Part shown: piece by piece, positions 28,022-37,254 of the stretch
How the letters are laid out: every line of letters starts with the position of its first letter
Numbering within the stretch: position 1 is the first letter of the stretch
NCBI RefSeq assembly: GCF_001792815.1
Contig: NZ_CP017674.1
Location: 1,550,001-1,614,000, forward strand
From: Microbacterium sp. BH-3-3-3
GTDB lineage: Bacteria > Actinomycetota > Actinomycetes > Actinomycetales > Microbacteriaceae
DNA length: 64,000 bases
Direction of reading: 5' to 3'
Translations under genes and position numbers: made by a program
The notes under the pieces: generated by a model
Databases searched by the model: none
What the model saw: only the letters and a program-made list of their open reading frames with translations
What the model was told of the DNA's origin: nothing

Positions 28022-28966
28022 ATGAGGAAAACCACGAAAGTGGCCCTGGTACTGGTGCCCGTCCTGCTGCTGGGCGTGCCCCTGCTCACCGTCGGCGTCA
28101 CCTCGACCGTCAACGCCGTCGCCACGGCCACCGAGGCGGAGCGGATCGTCCCCTACGGCCAGCTCGTCCCGGTGGGGGAACACCGCATGAACGTGGTCGT
28201 CCAGGGCGATCACGACCGGACGATCGTGCTGCTCCCGGGCCTGGGAACGGGCGCCCCCGGCCGTGACTTCGCGCCCCTCATCGATGAGCTCGACGACACC
28301 TTCCGAGTGATCGCCGTCGAACCCCTGGGCACCGGCCTCAGCGACCAGACCGACGTGCCGCGCACGGCGGAGAACATCACGCGCGAGGTGCACGAGGCGC
28401 TGCAGTACCTCGGCGTCGACCGCTACATCCTGGCCGGGCATTCGATCTCGGGGATCTACGCCCTGACGTACACCGCCGCCTATCGCGACGAGGTCGACGC
28501 CTTCGTCGGCATCGACTCCAGCGTGCCCGACCAGCCGGGCAGCACCGAGGCGCTGCCGACGGATGCCGTGGCGACGATGAACGCCCTGGGCATCACACGC
28601 GTCCTGCAGGCGATCGGCCCCGACCCCTATGCGGGCGCCGACTTCGACGACAGCGCGAAGGAGCAGATGCGCATCCTGACGACGCGCAACTCGACGGCAT
28701 CCACGATGCTCGACGAGATGGATCGCACCGCGGCGAACTTCGCCGAGGTCAGCGCCCAGGTGTTCGCCCCCGACCTGCCCGTGCTGCTGTTCGTGCGCGC
28801 GGACGATCCCGACGTGGAGGACTGGGTCGGGCTGCACGAGCGCCAGGCGGCGAGCGTGCAGAACGGCGAGGTCGTCCTGGTGTCGGGCAGTCATTACCTG
28901 CACCACACGGCGGCCGCGGAGATCTCGGCCGAGACGACGCGGTTCGTGGATTCCCTCGGCGGGTGA
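28022..28966 (+). CDS. Membrane-anchored alpha/beta hydrolase (314 aa)
   Basis: An N-terminal signal or anchor (residues 7-35, VALVLVPVLLLGVPLL) places the enzyme outside the membrane. The alpha/beta hydrolase fold shows LPGLGTG (oxyanion region), the nucleophile elbow GHSISG with Ser near residue 141, a late Asp in VRADDPDVEDW and the catalytic His in SGSHYLHH. The substrate is not evident; family members hydrolyse esters, lactones or haloalkanes. A monocistronic unit is likely. Confidence 0.87.
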   Translation: MRKTTKVALVLVPVLLLGVPLLTVGVTSTVNAVATATEAERIVPYGQLVPVGEHRMNVVVQGDHDRTIVLLPGLGTGAPGRDFAPLIDELDDTFRVIAVEPLGTGLSDQTDVPRTAENITREVHEALQYLGVDRYILAGHSISGIYALTYTAAYRDEVDAFVGIDSSVPDQPGSTEALPTDAVATMNALGITRVLQAIGPDPYAGADFDDSAKEQMRILTTRNSTASTMLDEMDRTAANFAEVSAQVFAPDLPVLLFVRADDPDVEDWVGLHERQAASVQNGEVVLVSGSHYLHHTAAAEISAETTRFVDSLGG

Positions 28967-29087
28967 GGCTCCGCGAAGACCGGGGGTACCAGATCCGTCG
29001 TCGACCGGGCGGGGATGGCGGAACACCGCGGGACGCACGTACGTTGTCGTGGACACCGACGACGGACACCGACGACAGGAGACGCCC

Positions 29088-29426
29088 ATGGCCGACGAAC
29101 TGACTGTGACCCGAAACGACGAGGCGCGCCGCTACGAGATCCACGTGGGCGACGAGCTCGGTGGCTTCCTCGACTTCCGCCCCGCGGGTGAGGACCGCAC
29201 GACCCTCCCCCACACCGAGGTCGACCCGGCCTTCGCCGGTCGCGGCCTCGGCAAGGTCCTCGCGAGCGAGGCGCTGGCCGACCTCGCCCGACGCGGCGGC
29301 AGCATCATCCCGTCGTGCCCCTTCGTGGCGCACTACCTGCGCGAGAACGACGTGCCGGGCCTCGTCGTGGAGTGGCCGAACGAAGACGACGCGGCCGACG
29401 CCGCCGGGCCCGGCGAACCCTCGTGA
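29088..29426 (+). CDS. GNAT-family N-acetyltransferase, YjdJ type (112 aa)
   Basis: A compact acetyltransferase of the COG2388 type: the acetyl-CoA loop is FAGRGLGKVL (R-G-x-G-x-x-L), preceded by TLPHTEVDP and followed by the SCPFVAHYL segment typical of this subfamily. AGGAG lies 8 bases before the ATG. Its stop overlaps the pirin GTG (GTGA), so the two are an operon. The acceptor substrate is unknown. Confidence 0.9.
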   Translation: MADELTVTRNDEARRYEIHVGDELGGFLDFRPAGEDRTTLPHTEVDPAFAGRGLGKVLASEALADLARRGGSIIPSCPFVAHYLRENDVPGLVVEWPNEDDAADAAGPGEPS

Positions 29427-30445
29427 CCCGACTCGACGTCGCCCCGCCGGCATCCGAGGGTCCGATCGCGTGCGACGGACCGCGTTCCCTCGTGATCGAG
29501 GCGCGCGAGGTGCCGTTGGGCGGCGTCCGGGGCATGGAGGTGCACCGCACGCTGCCGCATCGCGCGCTGCCGATGGTGGGGGCGTGGTGCTTCCTCGACC
29601 GGTTCGGACCGCAAGAGACCCTCATGCGGGTCGAACCGCACCCGCACATCGGCCTGCAGACGGTGACGTGGCCGATCGTGGGCGAGGTGCGGCACCGCGA
29701 CGCGGTGGGCAGCGACGTCGTGGTTCGGCCGGGGGCGCTGAACCTCATGACCAGCGGCGCGGGCATCGCGCACTCGGAATACTCCGTCGGCGAGGGACCC
29801 ATCCCCCTCGATGCCCTTCAGCTGTGGGTCGCGCTTCCCGACGCGCGCCGGCACGGTGCTCCCGCCTTCGAGCGACACGAGCACCTGCCCACGATCGACC
29901 TCGGCGACGGCGCCGACGCGGTCGTCGTGATGGGCGAACTCGGCGATGTCGCTTCTCCCGCGACGGTGCACACCCCGATCGTCGGGGCCGAGCTGCGGTT
30001 GCCCGCCGGCGTGACCGTGCGCGTGCCCCTTCGCCCCGAGTGGGAGTATGCCCTGTACGGCATGACCGGCCATGCCGACGCCGTGACGGGAATGGATGCC
30101 GTCGACGCCGACGCCGCGCGACGACCGGCGCCGGGTCTGGAGCCGGGATCCACCGTGGCGATCGACGACAGTCGACTGGTCTACGTCGGCAAGGGACGCG
30201 ACAACCTCGAGCTGCGCAGCGACGGCGGCGCCCGGGTCTTCCTGTTGGGCGGAGAGCCGTTCGAAGCCGACATCGTGATGTGGTGGAACTTCGTCGGCCG
30301 CTCGCACGATGAGATCGTCGAGGCGCGCGACGCCTGGGAGGCCCGGGCCGACCGCTTCGGCACGGTGATCGATCACGGCCCCGAGCGCATTCCCGCTCCG
30401 CCCCTGCCCGCGGTGCGCTTGACGCCGCGGCGGCGGCGCGACTGA
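29423..30445 (+). CDS. Pirin-family protein (340 aa)
   Basis: Bicupin with the pirin signature: the N-terminal metal-binding segment HPHIGLQTVTW (His ligands), then a downstream TSGAGIAHSE, which carries another His and Glu. The second cupin (from about residue 190) is intact. Pirins are non-haem iron proteins; some are quercetin dioxygenases or redox switches. Coupled by GTGA to the acetyltransferase. Confidence 0.9.
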   Translation: MTRLDVAPPASEGPIACDGPRSLVIEAREVPLGGVRGMEVHRTLPHRALPMVGAWCFLDRFGPQETLMRVEPHPHIGLQTVTWPIVGEVRHRDAVGSDVVVRPGALNLMTSGAGIAHSEYSVGEGPIPLDALQLWVALPDARRHGAPAFERHEHLPTIDLGDGADAVVVMGELGDVASPATVHTPIVGAELRLPAGVTVRVPLRPEWEYALYGMTGHADAVTGMDAVDADAARRPAPGLEPGSTVAIDDSRLVYVGKGRDNLELRSDGGARVFLLGGEPFEADIVMWWNFVGRSHDEIVEARDAWEARADRFGTVIDHGPERIPAPPLPAVRLTPRRRRD

Positions 30446-30577
30446 CGCGTCAGCCCGCGGAGCGCGCAGGGCGCACGAGCCCGACCCGACCAGCGAGCCC
30501 GGCGTGAAACGCCTCGCCGAGACCGCCGAGCCGCGGCATCCGGTGCCCCTAGACTCGGGGGAATTCGAGGAGGAACC

Positions 30578-31822
30578 ATGCGCCGTCGCACCGTCGCACA
30601 GCACGCGCGCCTGCGGTCCCCGCACCCGATCGCTCAGCTGCTCACCGTTCTCGCCGTCGCCGTCGTGGTGGTCCTCGTCTCGGCCGCGGGCGTTGCCGCG
30701 TACACCGCCTACGACCTGACCACGAGCTTCACCGAAGAGGCCGTCGTCGTCGAGAACCAGCCGCCCGTCCCGCCCGACCTCAGCGAGCTCGAGGGCGGCG
30801 TGAACATGATGGTCGTCGGCATCGACGCGTGCGAAGAGAGCCTGCGCGAGGTCTTCGGCGAGCGCTGCGAGGGCCCCGACGCCGAGGGGCAGCTCAACGA
30901 CGTCAACATCCTCGTGCACATCTCCGATGCCCCGCGTCGGGTGACGGTGGTGTCGTTCCCGCGCGACCTGCTCTTCGACGCCCCGGCCTGCGACACCGCC
31001 GACGGCGACCGCTGGGGCGGCGGCTACGTGCAGATCAACGAGATCTACACCTACGGCGGACTGTCGTGCGTGATGACGGCGATCTCCGACATGAGCGGGC
31101 AACCCGTGCAGTTCGGCGCGATGGTCACCTTCGGCGGCGTGATCGAGATCACCAACGCCATCGGCGGCGTCGAGATCTGCCTCGCCAGCGACATGCGCGA
31201 CGAGAACACCGGCATCGACTGGGCCGCGGGTCCGCGCACCATCCAGGGTCTCGAGGCCCTGCAGTTCCTGCGCACCCGCTACGGCGTGGGCGGCAGCGAC
31301 CTCGCGCGCGTGAGCAACCAGCAGCAGTACATGTCGCGTCTGGCCCGCAAGCTCGTCAGCGAAGAGGTGCTGTCGAACCCGGCGACGCTGTTCCGTCTGG
31401 CCTCCACGGGGTTGCGCAACGTCACGCCGACACAGAGCCTGACCAACCCGCTGACGCTCGTGCAGATCGCGTCCGCGGTCAAGGACGTGCCGTTCCAAGA
31501 CATCGTGTTCGTGCAGTACCCGACCGTTCAGGCCAGCGCCGACGCCAACCGCGTCGAGCCGAACTACGACGCGGCGCAGGTGCTGTGGGACGCCCTTCTC
31601 GCCAACCAGGGCATCGAGGTGACCGGCGACGCCGGCGCGAACGGGGGCGTCGTCGTCGCAGAACCCGCTCCGGGTGAGGCCGTGCCGAGCGAGGCGCCCT
31701 CCGAGGGCGAAGCGGTCGAGCCCGGAACCGTCGACCCGAACACCGGCGCGGTGGCCCTTCCCGAGTCGATCACGGGGTCGAGCGCGGCGCAGCAGACGTG
31801 CAGCGCCGGCGTGGTGAACTGA
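30578..31822 (+). CDS. LytR-CpsA-Psr family cell-wall glycopolymer ligase (414 aa)
   Basis: Attaches teichoic-acid-like or other glycopolymers to peptidoglycan from lipid-linked precursors. One N-terminal membrane helix (about residues 22-48), then the LCP domain with DVNILVHI, the Arg-containing SFPRDLL, and the RTRYGVGGSDLARVSNQQQYM segment that carries the pyrophosphate-binding arginines. Extracytoplasmic cysteines occur in pairs (DACEES, ERCEG, PACDT, LSCVM). The C-terminal 60 residues are Glu/Pro-rich. GAGGAGGA precedes the ATG. Confidence 0.93.
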   Translation: MRRRTVAQHARLRSPHPIAQLLTVLAVAVVVVLVSAAGVAAYTAYDLTTSFTEEAVVVENQPPVPPDLSELEGGVNMMVVGIDACEESLREVFGERCEGPDAEGQLNDVNILVHISDAPRRVTVVSFPRDLLFDAPACDTADGDRWGGGYVQINEIYTYGGLSCVMTAISDMSGQPVQFGAMVTFGGVIEITNAIGGVEICLASDMRDENTGIDWAAGPRTIQGLEALQFLRTRYGVGGSDLARVSNQQQYMSRLARKLVSEEVLSNPATLFRLASTGLRNVTPTQSLTNPLTLVQIASAVKDVPFQDIVFVQYPTVQASADANRVEPNYDAAQVLWDALLANQGIEVTGDAGANGGVVVAEPAPGEAVPSEAPSEGEAVEPGTVDPNTGAVALPESITGSSAAQQTCSAGVVN

Positions 31823-31931
31823 CCGGCGTCGCCGAGTCCCCCGAGCCCGCCGGATTCGTCACGCTCAGCAGCCTCCCCCGTGACCAGCCCGACTCGACCG
31901 GCGGGGCGTCCAGCGATCCCGGCGTCGCCGC

Positions 31932-31937
31932 TACGCT
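31932..31937 (+). promoter_or_regulatory. Leaderless -10 element for the first S component
   Basis: TACGCT, 6 bases (GAGCGG), then the GTG at 31944; no separate Shine-Dalgarno site. Confidence 0.5.
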
Positions 31938-31943
31938 GAGCGG

Positions 31944-32501
31944 GTGTCCCTGGCATCCGGTCTCTCCACGCGCGTGCTGCTCGTCTGCGCCGCGATCGGG
32001 GTGGGGACCGGCATCGTGGGCGGTGCCGCCGGGTGGCTGACGCTGATCGTCCTGGCGGGGGCACCCTGGGCCTACGGGCTCGTGCTGGGCTCGCACGTGC
32101 TACCCGGGATCATCGCGCAGCAGGTGGTGCGCCGCGCCGGGGTGGCCCTGGTGACGCACGTGCTCGCCGCACTGGTGGCCAGTGCCATGGCGCCGCAGTG
32201 GACGTTCCGTTTCCTCGGCACGGCCCTGCTGTTCGGCGGGATCCAAGAAGGCGTCGCCGCCCTCACCCGGTACCGCGTGTGGGCGTCCGTGCGCTTCTAC
32301 GGCTCGGCGCTCGTGATCGGCGGGCTCGTCGCCGTGGTCGTCTGGTTCGCGGCCGACATCGCCAGCCTCGCGCCGGCCACCCGCGTCGCCTACCTCGTGA
32401 TCGGCGTCGCGGGACCCGTGGCCTGGACGGCAGTGGGGCTCGCCATCGGCTCGGGTCTGCGTCGCGCCGGAGTGGGGCGCGGTCTCTCGACGACGAAGTG
32501 A
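31944..32501 (+). CDS. YkoE-like ECF transporter S component, first copy (185 aa)
   Basis: Five to six hydrophobic helices fill the protein (VLLVCAAIGVGTGIVGG at the start), with the basic loop and layout of the YkoE family, the substrate-binding subunit of thiamine- or hydroxymethylpyrimidine-type ECF importers. A second member lies at 35145, starting with the same VFLLTCAAIGVAGG pattern. A charged C-terminus (GRGLSTTK) ends the protein. No TPP riboswitch (no CTGAGA core) was found upstream, so the vitamin assignment is uncertain; cobalt-type annotation is also used for this family. Confidence 0.78.
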   Translation: MSLASGLSTRVLLVCAAIGVGTGIVGGAAGWLTLIVLAGAPWAYGLVLGSHVLPGIIAQQVVRRAGVALVTHVLAALVASAMAPQWTFRFLGTALLFGGIQEGVAALTRYRVWASVRFYGSALVIGGLVAVVVWFAADIASLAPATRVAYLVIGVAGPVAWTAVGLAIGSGLRRAGVGRGLSTTK

Positions 32502-32513
32502 GCGCGCGCGGCC

Positions 32514-32533
32514 AACTTAGGCTGCACTAAGTT
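32514..32533. promoter_or_regulatory. Palindromic operator before the ECF ATPase gene
   Basis: AACTTAG-N6-CTAAGTT, a perfect 7-bp inverted repeat in the only AT-rich patch here, 31 bases before the GTG of the ATPase gene. TTAGG-like halves recall DtxR/IdeR or MntR sites, but the spacing does not match the standard 19-bp iron box. Confidence 0.55.
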
Positions 32534-32563
32534 AGGGCGTACTCACTCCTCGAGGACTCGCCC

Positions 32564-34309
32564 GTGACCGCTCACCCCCACCCCGATACCGCGCCCACCC
32601 GCGCCGACACCGGGGCTCTGCTGCGCATGCGCGACGTGGCCATCACCCACCTCGACGCCGCGACGCCCACCCCCTCCGCGCTGCGTCTGGACGTGCACCC
32701 CGGTGACGTGGTGCTGCTGCTCGGTCCGAGCGGATCGGGGAAGTCCACGGCGGCGCTCGCCATGAACGGCCTCATCCCGCACGCCGTGCCCGCCACGGTG
32801 GAGGGCACGGTGAGCGTCGGGGGAAAGGATGCCGCGACCACGCCCGTCGCCGAGCTCGCGACCACCGTGGCCATGGTCTTCCAAGACCCCGATGCACAGC
32901 TCGTGACGGGCACCGTTCTCGACGAGGTGGCGTTCGGACCCGAGAACCTGCGGCTCCCCGTCGAGGTCGTGCTCGCCCGCACCGAAGAGGCCCTGCGCCG
33001 CGTGGGCCTGTGGGAGCGTCGCCACGACGCCCCCGACGTGCTCTCCGGCGGCGGACGTCAGCGTCTGGCCATCGCCTGCGCGCTGGCGATGGGCTCGCCC
33101 CTGCTCGTGCTCGACGAGCCGACCGCCAACCTCGACCCTCGCGGCGTCGACGACGTGTACGCGGCGCTGCGCGACGTCGTCGCCGAGGGTGACCGGGCGA
33201 TCGTGCTCGTCGAGCACAACCTGGATGCGGCGATGGGTCTGGTCGACCGCGTCGTCGCCCTGGATGCCACGGGCCGGGTGGTCGCCGACGGCGGCGTCGA
33301 CGACGTGCTGCGCGACCGCGCGGAGCAGTTGCACGCGCTCGGGGTGTGGCTGCCCACGGCCACCCTCGCGGCCCTGCGCCTGCGACGGGCGGGATACGAC
33401 ATCACCCCCTTGCCGCTGACCCCTCGCGAGTTGGGACGGGCGCTCGAGACGATCGCCCCGCCCGCGACGGCACCCGCTCCCCCACACCCGCGACGAGGCA
33501 TCGGCGACCCCCTCGTGCAGGTACAGGGGCTGACGATCTCGCGCGGACGCACGCGCGTGCTCCACGGCGTCGACCTGTCCGTCGGCGCGGGCGAGTTCGT
33601 CGCCGTCGTCGGCGCCAACGGCGCGGGAAAGACGACCCTCGTGCAGGCCCTGGCCGGGGTGCTGCGCCCACCGCGCGGAACCGTGCGGATCGCGGGGCTC
33701 GACGTTCGCCGCACCGATCCGCGCACGCTTTCGCGTCACGTGGGTTTCGTGTTCCAGAACCCCGAGCACCAGTTCATCGCGACGACCGTGTTCGACGAGA
33801 TCGCCCACGGCCTTCGCCGACAGCGGCTCTCCGACAACGAGGTCCGCGCGCGCACCGAGGCGCTGTTGCAGCGGTTCGGCCTCGCCGACAAGGCCGCGAT
33901 GCACCCCTTCCTGCTGTCGGGCGGTCAGAAGCGGCGACTGTCGGTGGGAACCGCGCTCGTCGGCGGCGCCCGACTGCTCGTGCTCGACGAACCCACGTTC
34001 GGACAGGACCGCGCCCGCGCCGAGGAACTGCTGCGCCTGCTCGACGACCTGCGCGACGACGGCACGACCATCATCGTCGTGACCCACGACATGCAGGTGG
34101 TCGCCGAGCACGCCGACCGCGTGATCGTCGTCGACGACGGCCGGATCGCCGCCGACGGACCGGTCGGCAATGTCTTCGACGACGAGGACGTCGTCCGACG
34201 CGCGGGCCTCAGCACTCCCGCGCTGCGGCGCGCCTTCACCGGTCTGCAGCGGCATCCCGAGCTCGCGTCGCTGATGCGACTGCGCGACCTTCCGGGCGGG
34301 TCGGCATGA
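32564..34309 (+). CDS. Fused EcfA1-EcfA2 energising ATPase of an ECF importer (581 aa)
   Basis: Two ABC ATPase cassettes in one chain, as in YkoD. Cassette 1: Walker A GPSGSGKST, Q-loop FQDPDAQLV, signature LSGGGRQR (LSGGQ changed to LSGGG), Walker B LLVLDEPTANLD. Cassette 2 (from about residue 315): GANGAGKTT, Q-loop FQNPEHQF, signature LSGGQKRR, LLVLDEPTFGQD. GAGGA lies about 7 bases before the GTG. The stop overlaps the EcfT start (ATGA). Confidence 0.94.
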   Translation: MTAHPHPDTAPTRADTGALLRMRDVAITHLDAATPTPSALRLDVHPGDVVLLLGPSGSGKSTAALAMNGLIPHAVPATVEGTVSVGGKDAATTPVAELATTVAMVFQDPDAQLVTGTVLDEVAFGPENLRLPVEVVLARTEEALRRVGLWERRHDAPDVLSGGGRQRLAIACALAMGSPLLVLDEPTANLDPRGVDDVYAALRDVVAEGDRAIVLVEHNLDAAMGLVDRVVALDATGRVVADGGVDDVLRDRAEQLHALGVWLPTATLAALRLRRAGYDITPLPLTPRELGRALETIAPPATAPAPPHPRRGIGDPLVQVQGLTISRGRTRVLHGVDLSVGAGEFVAVVGANGAGKTTLVQALAGVLRPPRGTVRIAGLDVRRTDPRTLSRHVGFVFQNPEHQFIATTVFDEIAHGLRRQRLSDNEVRARTEALLQRFGLADKAAMHPFLLSGGQKRRLSVGTALVGGARLLVLDEPTFGQDRARAEELLRLLDDLRDDGTTIIVVTHDMQVVAEHADRVIVVDDGRIAADGPVGNVFDDEDVVRRAGLSTPALRRAFTGLQRHPELASLMRLRDLPGGSA

Positions 34310-35127
34310 CCGCCCCCACCACGGCACCGACACGCACCGACACGACCGCCGTCACCCGCGGCCGGCGCGGCACGCGGTGGCTCGGGGGCCTCAACCCGCT
34401 CGCCAAGATCGCGGGCCCGGCCGCCGCCATGATCGCGCTGGTCTTCGTGCGCGACCTGACCACTCCGATCGCGTTCCTCTGCCTCGCCTACGTCCTGCTC
34501 CTGACCGGAACGCGTCTCACCCGGCGTCTCGTCGCCCTCCTCGCCGGGGTGGTGCCCCTCTCGATCGTGGTGATCGGCCTGGGCTTCTCGCTCTGGGTCG
34601 ACCCGGCCCGCGTGGAGGACACCACCGCGTTGATCCGCATCGGGGAGTGGGCGCTCACCGACGGGGCGGTGTCCACGGGTCTGTCGACCGCGCTGCGGCT
34701 GGCCGCGATCATGACGCTCGCCTTCGTCGGCGGACTGACCACCTCGGGCCCCGACCTGGTGCGGGCATTGGTGCAGAACCTGCGCGTGCCCTACCGCATC
34801 GGCTACGCGGCTCTCGCGGCGATCCGCTTCGTCCCGCGCTTCGGTCACGAGCTCGACGTGATCCGCCAGGCGCACCGCGTGCGGGGAACGCGGGGCGGCG
34901 TGCTCTCGGCACCCGCGCGCGGGATCGGATACGTCGTGCCCCTTCTGGCCGGGGCCATCCGCCACGCCGAACGTGTCGCCCTCGCGATGGATGCGCGGGC
35001 GTTCGGCGCCCACCCCGACCGCACCGAGCGCCACCGCGTGCCCTGGCGCCGGGGCGACACCGTCTTCACCCTGGCGTTCTGGGCGATCTCGGCCGCCCTC
35101 TTCGTCGTTCCCCGCCTGTCCGTCTGA
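34306..35127 (+). CDS. EcfT transmembrane scaffold (273 aa)
   Basis: Membrane subunit that couples ATP hydrolysis to S-component toppling. Five to six hydrophobic helices and two basic coupling-helix motifs: AAIRFVPRFGHELDVIRQAHRVRG contains the A-R-x-x-x-x-RG type element, and MDARAFG further on. It is coupled to the ATPase gene by ATGA and followed 17 bases later by the second S component. Confidence 0.92.
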   Translation: MTAPTTAPTRTDTTAVTRGRRGTRWLGGLNPLAKIAGPAAAMIALVFVRDLTTPIAFLCLAYVLLLTGTRLTRRLVALLAGVVPLSIVVIGLGFSLWVDPARVEDTTALIRIGEWALTDGAVSTGLSTALRLAAIMTLAFVGGLTTSGPDLVRALVQNLRVPYRIGYAALAAIRFVPRFGHELDVIRQAHRVRGTRGGVLSAPARGIGYVVPLLAGAIRHAERVALAMDARAFGAHPDRTERHRVPWRRGDTVFTLAFWAISAALFVVPRLSV

Positions 35128-35144
35128 TCCGATCCGGAGCATCC

Positions 35145-35705
35145 ATGTCGCGCATCTCGACCGTCTTCCTGCTCACCTGCGCCGCCATCGGCGTCGCCGG
35201 CGGCATCATGCTGACCGCCGCCAACTGGGTGTCGACGGTGCTGTTCGCCGCCGCGCCGTTCGCGGCGGTGGCACTCGCCGGGCTGTGGCTGGTGCCCGCG
35301 GCCGTCGCGATGCGCCTACTCGAACGCCCCGGTTCCGCGCTGCTGGTCGGGCTCATCTCGGGCCTCGTGGCCGCGCCGCTCTCCGGGTACGGGTGGGGCA
35401 GCGTCGCGACCAACCTCTGGTGGGCCTTCTTCGTCGAGCTGCCGTTCCTCGTCGTGCTGTACCGGTTCTTCCACCGGTGGCAGTTCTTCGCCGGAGCCGT
35501 CGTGGTGGCAGCCGTCTACCCGACCCTCGCCTGGGCGTCCTTCGGACTCGACACGTTCGCGCCCCTCACCGTCGTGCTCTTCTACCTGCTCACGCTCGTG
35601 GCATCCGCTGCCGGGATGGCGATCGGCATCGCCGTCGCCGATGCTCTGCGCCGCGCGGGAGTCGCACGCCTCGCTCGCCGCCGCCCGCGGACGAGCGCCA
35701 CCTGA
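35145..35705 (+). CDS. YkoE-like ECF transporter S component, second copy (186 aa)
   Basis: Same helix layout as the 31944 protein and of nearly equal length, but different in loop sequences, e.g. LSGYGWGSVATNLWWAFFVE, which may line the substrate pocket. GGAG precedes the ATG by 5 bases. Order S1 - A1A2 - T - S2 suggests one energising module shared by two S subunits with related ligands. Confidence 0.8.
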   Translation: MSRISTVFLLTCAAIGVAGGIMLTAANWVSTVLFAAAPFAAVALAGLWLVPAAVAMRLLERPGSALLVGLISGLVAAPLSGYGWGSVATNLWWAFFVELPFLVVLYRFFHRWQFFAGAVVVAAVYPTLAWASFGLDTFAPLTVVLFYLLTLVASAAGMAIGIAVADALRRAGVARLARRRPRTSAT

Positions 35706-35833
35706 GGACGACCCCGCCGGAGGACGATCCGGCCGGCGCGCGGCGTCGCGGCACGACCTCGCGCACGGCCGGACCGCGGCCTCGCCCGCCGTCGGACTCG
35801 AGGAGCCGGAGGCCCCCTCCGACGCCTCGACGT

Positions 35834-36982
35834 TCAGTACGAGGGCGCCCCGGGAAGGCCGAAGAACTCCTCGAGGGTGGCGTAACCGCCCTCGTGGTAC
35901 GCGCGGGCCAGCTCGGGGCCGATGTAACGCAGGTGCCACGCCTCGGGCTCGTACCCGCTGATGCCCTCGCTGCCCTCGACGTACCGGGTGATGAAGCCGT
36001 ACTCCCACGCGTGATCGCGCACCCACGCACCCTGGGGCGAGGCGGCGACGTCGTCGAGCGTGGCGCACGATCCGTTGCACGGCACGATGTCGACGGCCAG
36101 GCCCGACTGGTGCTCGCTGTACCCGGCGCGGGCGCTCTCGCGGTCGGCGGCTTCGACCCCGCCCACGGCCACGCGGCCGGCGTACGTCGATTGCTGCGTG
36201 CTGTACGAGCGGAAGGCACTCAGGTAGCCGATCTCGCCGGCACCGGCGTCGGAGGCCGCACGCACGAGCTGAGTCAGCGCCCCCGCCGCGGGCGCGCGCA
36301 GCGCCGACTCCTCGAGCGCGCGCACACTGTCGGGCATCACGAGGTCGCCCGGGCGGTAGTCGACGGGGTCGTACGCGCGCTGCTTGTTGACCACCATCCA
36401 CTCGCGGTTCGGGTCCGACAACGACACGCAGGGCGCGATCCCGGATGCCACCGCTGCGCGGAAGGCGCCCCCACCGCCCGCGGCCGCGATCGCACCGGCG
36501 TCGTCACCCGCGGCCAGGGCCGAGGTGAAGGCCGGGTCGTCGCACGGCGTGGAGGTGGCGGCGACGGCCGCCTGCTGCACGACGGGCAAACCCTCGTCGG
36601 GCACGGTGGGGGGCCCGGCGACGACGGCGGCGACGGGCGGAGCGTCGGTGTCGGCCGCGGCGCCACCGGGGGATCCCGAGGTGGCAGCACCGATCGCGAT
36701 GGCGAGGGCGGCCACCAGAGTGACGGCCCCGCCCACGGCGACAAGACGACGGCGGCGGAGGACCGGGATCGAGGCCGTCGTCGGCGCGGCGGTCGCGGCC
36801 GTGGCCTCGCGCAGCCGGCGGCGGGTGGCGAGGGCCGCCGTGTCGGTGGCGGGCCGCTCGGCGGCGGGGATCGGGGGCACGGGCTCGGCCGCGGCGGGCG
36901 GGAGCGAGAGGGCCGCCGTCGCGAGTCGCTCGGCCTCCGCGCGCGCAGCGCGGCGGGGCGAGAGCTCGGGATCGTGCGACAT
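35834..36982 (-). CDS. VanY-type D-alanyl-D-alanine carboxypeptidase, M15B (382 aa)
   Basis: Trims the terminal D-Ala of peptidoglycan stems. A long cytosolic Ala/Glu-rich N-terminus (about 75 residues) precedes one membrane helix (LVAVGGAVTLVAALAIAIG), then an outer linker and the zinc peptidase domain with SEHQSGLAVDI (first His and Asp ligands) and EAWHLRYIG (catalytic Glu and third ligand). I chose ATG 36982, with TGGAAG upstream, over ATG 36994. It is divergent from the Tat-exported repeat protein. Confidence 0.9.
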   Translation of the reverse strand: MSHDPELSPRRAARAEAERLATAALSLPPAAAEPVPPIPAAERPATDTAALATRRRLREATAATAAPTTASIPVLRRRRLVAVGGAVTLVAALAIAIGAATSGSPGGAAADTDAPPVAAVVAGPPTVPDEGLPVVQQAAVAATSTPCDDPAFTSALAAGDDAGAIAAAGGGGAFRAAVASGIAPCVSLSDPNREWMVVNKQRAYDPVDYRPGDLVMPDSVRALEESALRAPAAGALTQLVRAASDAGAGEIGYLSAFRSYSTQQSTYAGRVAVGGVEAADRESARAGYSEHQSGLAVDIVPCNGSCATLDDVAASPQGAWVRDHAWEYGFITRYVEGSEGISGYEPEAWHLRYIGPELARAYHEGGYATLEEFFGLPGAPSY

Positions 36983-37254
36983 GACGACTTCCATTCTCGC
37001 CCCGGATGGGAGGGGAGTCGAGTCGCGACGCCCGGCGCAAGGCGGATCCTTCGTCACTCGCATCACCCACCGGGCGAAAAACTGCGCCGGGACGGACCAA
37101 AATCCGCCCCGTCGCCCAGCCCTGTGCCAGCCGCAGGAGAAGGTCGGTGAGGACGATCCTGCCGTTCCGGCCCCGACCGGACAGGTGCGCACCACCGCCG
37201 TCGTTGAAGCCACCTGCCCCGACCTCGAACGTCCCACGACGGAAGAAGAGACGC

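Noticed and set aside
32514..32533. Standard IdeR/DtxR iron box
   Set aside because: The inverted repeat has TTAGG-like halves but the wrong spacing and too few matches to the 19-bp consensus.
31823..32563. TPP riboswitch before the ECF importer genes
   Set aside because: No CTGAGA/GACC-type conserved core found in either gap.
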